From NCBI RefSeq assembly GCF_002252045.1, contig NZ_NEFF01000001.1:248001-312000 (forward strand): a stretch of DNA of 64,000 nt. The letters run 5' to 3'. Of the stretch, positions 60,051 to 64,000 are shown one piece after another. Position 1 is the stretch's first letter. Every line of letters starts with the position of its first letter. This stretch comes from Ignatzschineria sp. F8392. Lineage in GTDB: Bacteria > Pseudomonadota > Gammaproteobacteria > Cardiobacteriales > Wohlfahrtiimonadaceae. The notes beneath the pieces are model-generated. The model had not been told where the DNA came from. It saw nothing but the letters and a program-made list of their open reading frames with translations, and ran no database searches. Both the position numbers and the translations under genes were made by a program.

Positions 60051-61211
60051 TCATGATCCGCTATTGCGCTCTTTTAAATATTGAGTTAGCAGATCTGCTA
60101 CCGGTTTTGGTTTAGGGAGAAGAAGCAGTTCATCACGAGGAATAAGGAAGAGGTTTTGGGGTAATGTCTTCTCTAGCTCGGGGCATAGTTCGATGAGAGA
60201 GGAGAGAGGCGCTCTAAAGATTGAAGCTTCCAATGTATAGTGGGTAAATTGATGTCGAAATTGGGTGAAACTCTCTCGATTTTTGATCGATTCAAGAGTG
60301 ATATTGGCTAAGATCGGGCTATTTTTACTGCGAGAATTACGCCCTTTAATGATGAGCTCTGGCAGTGAGTAGAGGCCACCCCAGATCCCTTTCTCTGGTC
60401 TCTTTTCTAATAAGAGATAATTTTGCTCCTCAAAAATCAGCATTGCTACCGATTCTACCGGCATACTCTTTTTGAGTGCTTTTGCCGGGATCTCTAATAC
60501 CTTCTCATGTTGAAAAGCACTACACGCCTCTTGCATAAAACAGCGCCCACAGTTCGGCTTAAGCTTACAGAGCGTTGCGCCAAAATCCATAATCGCTTGA
60601 GTGTAATCAGCTGAGTTTTGTCGGCAGAGAAAGAGATTGCTGATCGGTATAAGGCGTTTATCGAGCTCTTTGCGTGGTGCAGTCATGCCGACAATGCGAG
60701 AGAGAACGCGCCTGACATTTCCATCTAAAATGGCATAGGGGAGATTAAATCCTTGCGCTAGAATGGCATTTGCGGTTGTATCGCCAATCCCTTTGAGAGA
60801 GCGAATAGCATCAAAATCAGGGGGAATAACACCTTGAAATTGAGAGACAAGTTGTCGGCTTGCAGCATGGAGATTGCGGGCGCGAGTATAGTAGCCCAAT
60901 CCTTGCCACAATTTGAGAACTTGATCTTCAGAGGCTTCGGCTAATGCTTCTGGCGTCGGAAAGGCGGCCATAAATCTTTCAAAATAGGGCAAAACAGTGA
61001 TCACTTGTGTCTGCTGCAACATAATCTCAGAGATCCAGATGCGGTAGAGATTGATCTTTTCACTCAGATGGGGTTGAGGCTTCCAGGGGAGATCGTGGCG
61101 ACCTTCACGTTCGAACCACTCAAGGAGATAGGTTTGAAAGCGAGACACTTTCTCTTCGGTGATGGGATCGAGTAAGGTGTTATCTTGAATAAGAGTTTTA
61201 ATATCTGTCAT
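60051..61211 (-). CDS. mutY: Adenine DNA glycosylase MutY
   Basis: Removes adenine mispaired with 8-oxoguanine. 386 residues (E. coli 350) with about 25 extra N-terminal residues. Catalytic Glu62 (SEIMLQQTQV) and Asp163 (ILDGNVRRVLSR); helix-hairpin-helix LKGIGDTTANAIL. Cluster cysteines 215, 221, 224 and 230 have spacing C-x5-C-x2-C-x5-C, one residue shorter than the usual x6 in the first gap. A C-terminal NUDIX-like 8-oxoG recognition domain spans about 250-375 (PEKGIWGGLYSLPEL). Confidence 0.94.
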   Translation of the reverse strand: MTDIKTLIQDNTLLDPITEEKVSRFQTYLLEWFEREGRHDLPWKPQPHLSEKINLYRIWISEIMLQQTQVITVLPYFERFMAAFPTPEALAEASEDQVLKLWQGLGYYTRARNLHAASRQLVSQFQGVIPPDFDAIRSLKGIGDTTANAILAQGFNLPYAILDGNVRRVLSRIVGMTAPRKELDKRLIPISNLFLCRQNSADYTQAIMDFGATLCKLKPNCGRCFMQEACSAFQHEKVLEIPAKALKKSMPVESVAMLIFEEQNYLLLEKRPEKGIWGGLYSLPELIIKGRNSRSKNSPILANITLESIKNRESFTQFRHQFTHYTLEASIFRAPLSSLIELCPELEKTLPQNLFLIPRDELLLLPKPKPVADLLTQYLKERNSGS

Positions 61212-61311
61212 TTCGCTACTATTTTCTAGAAATGGTACTAGGAATTGAATGGTGCTAGGCGTGGTGAAGAGTCTATTTTGAGTAAGTTTTCAACGATCTT
61301 TAAAGAGAAGT

Positions 61312-61338
61312 GAAAAGCGGGAGATTATCTCTCCCGCC
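61312..61338 (-). terminator. Rho-independent terminator after uraA
   Basis: GCGGGAGA pairs with TCTCCCGC around a 5-base loop; on the minus strand TTTTC follows. It lies about 85 bases beyond the permease stop. Confidence 0.85.
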
Positions 61339-61421
61339 AATCAATTTTGATGCTAAGTTTTGATGTTATAAATAGATTGATTATCTATTATTTATCAATC
61401 ACTTAACAGTTAGGGGCTGAT

Positions 61422-62660
61422 TTAAAGATCAACCTCAATCTCTTCGCTCTTCTCATCTTTAGGGTGAGGGAGAATAGCATTAAGAACAATGGCTAAAACA
61501 GAGGCTAAACCGACGCCGGCAAAGGGGAAACTGCCGATCTCAATGGTGTATCCGCCCACACCCGTAATTAATGTCGTACTGATAATGACTAAGTTACGGG
61601 GGATAGTGATATCAACTTTTGCATCGATAAGCGCTTTAAGACCAAGACTTGCGATTGTTCCAAAGAGAAGAATCATAATGCCACCCATAACAGGGAGCGG
61701 GATCGAGTTTAAAAAGGCATTAAATTTACCAAAGAAGGCCATGAAGATTGCGAAGATCGCGGCATAGGTCATAATCAATGGGTTATCATTTTTAGTTAAC
61801 ATTACCGCGCCCGTTACCTCACCATAAGTAGTCACTGGCGGGCCACCAATTAAGCCGGCAACACAGACACCTAAACCATCTCCTGCGAGCGTCTTATCTA
61901 ACCCCGGGTTAGAGGCATAATCTTTACCTGTTACTTTACCGATCGCCATAATACCGCCGATATGCTCAATCGCCGGTGCAATAGCGACAGGAAGCATAAA
62001 GAGTGCAGCCATCCAGTTAACTTCAGGTGAAACAAATTGAGGAACTTTAAACCAAGGTGCTTCAACAACCTTTTCAAATTCAACTAATCCTAGTGTAGCA
62101 GCAACCGAATAACCAACAGCAATACCGATCAAAATAGGGACTAGTCTTAAGAAGCGTTTACCAAAAATTGTCACCAATACTGTCACAGCGAAGGTAATGG
62201 CTGAGACAATGATGGAGAGTTTGTAGTCGATCACTTGCTCACCATTCGATTTCCCCATTGCCATCTGTGTCGCAACGGCAGCTACGGAGAGCCCAATCAC
62301 GATAATGACAGGACCGATCACAACTGGCGGAATCAATTTATGGACGCTATCGATCCCCTTTATGCGAATGGCAAAAGCGAAGACAAAATACATAAAGCCT
62401 GCGGCGAAGAGGCCAAAGAAGGTTGCTCCTGGTCCCCAAGTAGTCATCGAGAAGATGATCGGGGCGATAAAAGCAAAAGAGGAGCCGAGAAAAATCGGTA
62501 CCTTCCAACCGGTAACGATCTGAAAGAGAATGGTGCCAATGCCGGCACCGAGAAGCGCCATAGAAGGGTTAAGTCCTGTTAAAAGGGGGACGAGCACCAT
62601 TGCACCGAAGGCTACAAAGAGAATCTGTAGACCTGCAACGGCGTTATGAATAGCCTGCAT
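61422..62660 (-). CDS. uraA: Uracil/xanthine permease (NCS2, UraA-like)
   Basis: 412 residues, 14-helix NCS2 carrier. Signatures: ILFQIVTGWKVPIFLGSSFAFIAP (about 44-67), IGPVIIVIGLSV, the binding-site Glu region LPVAIAPAIEHIGGIMAIGKVTGKDY (about 222-247), and GDGLGVCVAGLIGGPPVTTYGEVTGAV (about 260-286), typical of uracil rather than purine members. Proton-coupled uracil import is inferred. Monocistronic with its own terminator. Confidence 0.92.
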   Translation of the reverse strand: MQAIHNAVAGLQILFVAFGAMVLVPLLTGLNPSMALLGAGIGTILFQIVTGWKVPIFLGSSFAFIAPIIFSMTTWGPGATFFGLFAAGFMYFVFAFAIRIKGIDSVHKLIPPVVIGPVIIVIGLSVAAVATQMAMGKSNGEQVIDYKLSIIVSAITFAVTVLVTIFGKRFLRLVPILIGIAVGYSVAATLGLVEFEKVVEAPWFKVPQFVSPEVNWMAALFMLPVAIAPAIEHIGGIMAIGKVTGKDYASNPGLDKTLAGDGLGVCVAGLIGGPPVTTYGEVTGAVMLTKNDNPLIMTYAAIFAIFMAFFGKFNAFLNSIPLPVMGGIMILLFGTIASLGLKALIDAKVDITIPRNLVIISTTLITGVGGYTIEIGSFPFAGVGLASVLAIVLNAILPHPKDEKSEEIEVDL

Positions 62661-63100
62661 AGAGTAGATACCTCATTAAGAATAGATATTAAAGGATCGA
62701 TAGGGTGCATCGGGGGATGCGTCAATAGAAAATTGTTTTTTTGATTATAGCAGGTTATTGCATGAGATCATCTTTGAGATCTATTCAGACTAAGGTGGTT
62801 TCGAATCATTTTTTCCAAAGTGTAGATTATTGACTCTAGGTAGGAGGATAAAATCTATACAATTCTGTATATCTCTAAAAGTTGTAGATGTAATCATTAT
62901 TTGAGATACTTCTCTCTCTTGGGATTGATCTAACTTGATTAATCATTAGTTGCCCAATTGAGATAAGATTCTTTGAGCTCTTAGTCATGTAAACTACTGG
63001 CTAGAACTCTGTATAAAAGACTCTATAGGGTTATAGAGGGGCTATATAGAGGTTTATATCAAAGAGAAGATCAACGATTCTGTAAACTTCAATGACATAT

Positions 63101-63146
63101 TTAATTCTTAAGATTTAATTCTTAATGTTTAAATCTTGAGAATTAA
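63101..63146. repeat. Inverted repeat with 18-base arms
   Basis: TTAATTCTTAAGATTTAA (63101-63118) pairs with TTAAATCTTGAGAATTAA (63129-63146) with one wobble, around a 10-base loop. It could form a stable AT-rich hairpin in the purU leader or upstream DNA. Confidence 0.75.
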
Positions 63147-63163
63147 GACTTAACTTAAGTTGT

Positions 63164-63184
63164 AATTTTTAATTTTTAATTTTT
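63164..63184. repeat. 7-bp tandem repeat, 3 units
   Basis: AATTTTT three times without mismatch. Confidence 0.8.
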
Positions 63185-63192
63185 AAATCACA

Positions 63193-63240
63193 AGGTTAAG
63201 TTACAAGTTTAAATTATAAGTTTAAGTTATAAACTTAAAC
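63193..63240. repeat. 13-bp tandem repeat, 3 units, ending in a palindrome
   Basis: AGGTTAAGTTACA / AGTTTAAATTATA / AGTTTAAGTTATA, then AACTTAAAC. The last unit with the tail forms GTTTAAGTT-ATA-AACTTAAAC (63220-63240), a perfect 9-bp inverted repeat. Confidence 0.82.
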
Positions 63241-63278
63241 GACTATATCAATCATTATATTAGGGAGGAGAAATAGGA

Positions 63279-64000
63279 ATGAATAGATATCGATTGGTGA
63301 TGTCTTGCCCCGATGGTGTTGGAATTGTCTCGGCTGTGAGCGGCTTTTTAGCGGAGAATGGCGGCTGGATTATGGAAGCGAATCACCATTCAGATTTGGA
63401 AACAGGTATGTTCTTTATGCGGCATGTGATTAAAGCGGAGAGCCTGCCTTTTGGAGTTGAGGAGTTTGAGCGACGCTTCACCCCTATTGCAGAGAAATTT
63501 CAGCTCAACTGGCGTATTGTTGATACTTCTAAGCGCCATAAAGTGATGCTGATGGCAAGTAAAGAAGCACACTGTTTAGTCGATATCTTATCGCGTTGGC
63601 ATGCCGACGAACTCGATTGCGAAATTGTGGGGGTGATCTCTAACCATAATGATCTAGCGAGCTTAGTGGAGTGGTATGGAATCCCTTATCACCATGTACC
63701 GGTCGATCCGCAGAATAAGGAACCAAGTTTTGCTAAGGTTAATCAATTGATTGAAGATTCGGAAGCAGATACGATTGTTTTAGCACGCTATATGCAGATT
63801 ATTCCACCGGAATTATGTCAGAAGTATCAACATCGAATTATCAATATTCATCACAGTTTTCTCCCCTCTTTTATCGGGGCTAAGCCATATCATCAAGCGG
63901 CCAAAAGGGGTGTGAAATTGATCGGTGCAACGTGCCACTATGTGACTGAAGATCTCGATGCCGGCCCCATTATTGAGCAAGATGTGATCCGCGTTTCACA
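63279..64000 (+). CDS. purU: Formyltetrahydrofolate deformylase, N-terminal part
   Basis: Runs off the right edge; 240 codons visible from ATG 63279, preceded by GGGAGGAG. Hydrolyses 10-formyl-THF to THF and formate. N-terminal ACT domain (RLVMSCPDGVGIVSAVSGFLAENGG, about 4-28), then the formyltransferase-like domain (from about 88): MLMASKEAHCLVDIL, IVGVISNHNDLASLVEWYGIPYHHVPV, ARYMQIIPPEL, and the catalytic NIHHSFLPSFIGAKPY (about 190-205). Usual length is about 285, so about 45 residues are missing by truncation of the window. Confidence 0.95.
   Translation, partial: MNRYRLVMSCPDGVGIVSAVSGFLAENGGWIMEANHHSDLETGMFFMRHVIKAESLPFGVEEFERRFTPIAEKFQLNWRIVDTSKRHKVMLMASKEAHCLVDILSRWHADELDCEIVGVISNHNDLASLVEWYGIPYHHVPVDPQNKEPSFAKVNQLIEDSEADTIVLARYMQIIPPELCQKYQHRIINIHHSFLPSFIGAKPYHQAAKRGVKLIGATCHYVTEDLDAGPIIEQDVIRVS

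Larger units (their letters stand above)
62661..63278. other. Divergent intergenic region between uraA and purU
   Basis: About 620 bases. The first half has no structure I can name; 63101-63240 is a dense block of AT-only inverted and tandem repeats (listed separately). Strong GGGAGGAG ribosome site ends it. No RNA gene identified. Confidence 0.5.

Noticed and set aside
1-64000. tRNA or rRNA genes, insertion sequences, integrases
   Set aside because: Looked for in the larger gaps; no T-arm-like GTTCGAATC blocks with acceptor pairing, no transposase-like protein and no long terminal repeats were seen.

Overview
This window is chromosomal DNA from an AT-rich, Gram-negative bacterium, almost certainly a gammaproteobacterium. 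The evidence is the order ndk-rlmN-pilF-rodZ-hisS-yfgM-bamB-der, together with kdsD, BtuB/TonB, BamB, HexR, ZapE, YdiJ and YgfB-type genes. Protein similarity and base composition suggest the Cardiobacteriales (Ignatzschineria/Wohlfahrtiimonas-like), but that placement is from memory of families and not from a search. I saw no rRNA or tRNA genes, CRISPR array, insertion sequence, prophage or integrase. Nearly every open stretch is a housekeeping gene.

Layout. Positions 1-3800 hold a truncated ACR3/BASS-type transporter, kdsD and the rep helicase, with a coupled unknown membrane protein after rep. Positions 4695-10796 are a vitamin B12 uptake locus: a dedicated TonB-like protein, BtuD, BtuC, a compact cobalamin riboswitch, BtuB and BtuF. 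Positions 10873-19958 are the ndk to der block for nucleotide balance, 23S rRNA/tRNA methylation, pilus lipoprotein, cell shape, tRNA-His charging, outer-membrane assembly and ribosome assembly. Positions 20198-23265 hold a small lipoprotein and tex. Positions 23693-27052 hold a three-gene set that travels together: a retropepsin-like 'Zn-protease' family protein, an inactive transglutaminase fused to seven membrane helices, and a RimK-like ATP-grasp ligase. It looks like a periplasm/membrane peptide-tagging system of unknown purpose. Ogt and a YeiH-type exporter overlap tail to tail after it. From 29127 to 38825 a leftward series holds uvrB, proC, yggT, tadA, zapE, ydiJ and a quinone oxidoreductase. 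Lon, HU, YgfB, a TatD hydrolase and a nitronate monooxygenase/FabK-like protein run rightward to 44961. Nth and an RnfB-like ferredoxin run leftward, then PerM and YkvI membrane proteins run rightward. From 49750 to 62660 everything runs leftward: a FimT-type pseudopilin, ComEA, ScpA, TrpS, TruA, HexR-Glk-EngB, ApaH, an acidic TPR protein, MutY and a UraA-type permease. A truncated purU closes the window.

The most unusual signal lies between the genes. More than twenty intergenic stretches are built from short direct tandem repeats, with units of 7-15 bp (often 10-12 bp) in 3-7 copies. Each locus has its own unit sequence, so this is not a dispersed repeat family. Some gaps, such as 24336-24457 and 34911-35013, are two or three such arrays laid end to end. 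They look like spacers grown by serial micro-duplication, and one of them supplies the -35 element of the btuF promoter.

How the genes work together: the B12 genes form a complete outer-to-inner membrane route under riboswitch control. PilF, the FimT-type pseudopilin and ComEA point to type IV pili and DNA uptake. Rep, UvrB, Nth, MutY and Ogt make this a repair-rich stretch.
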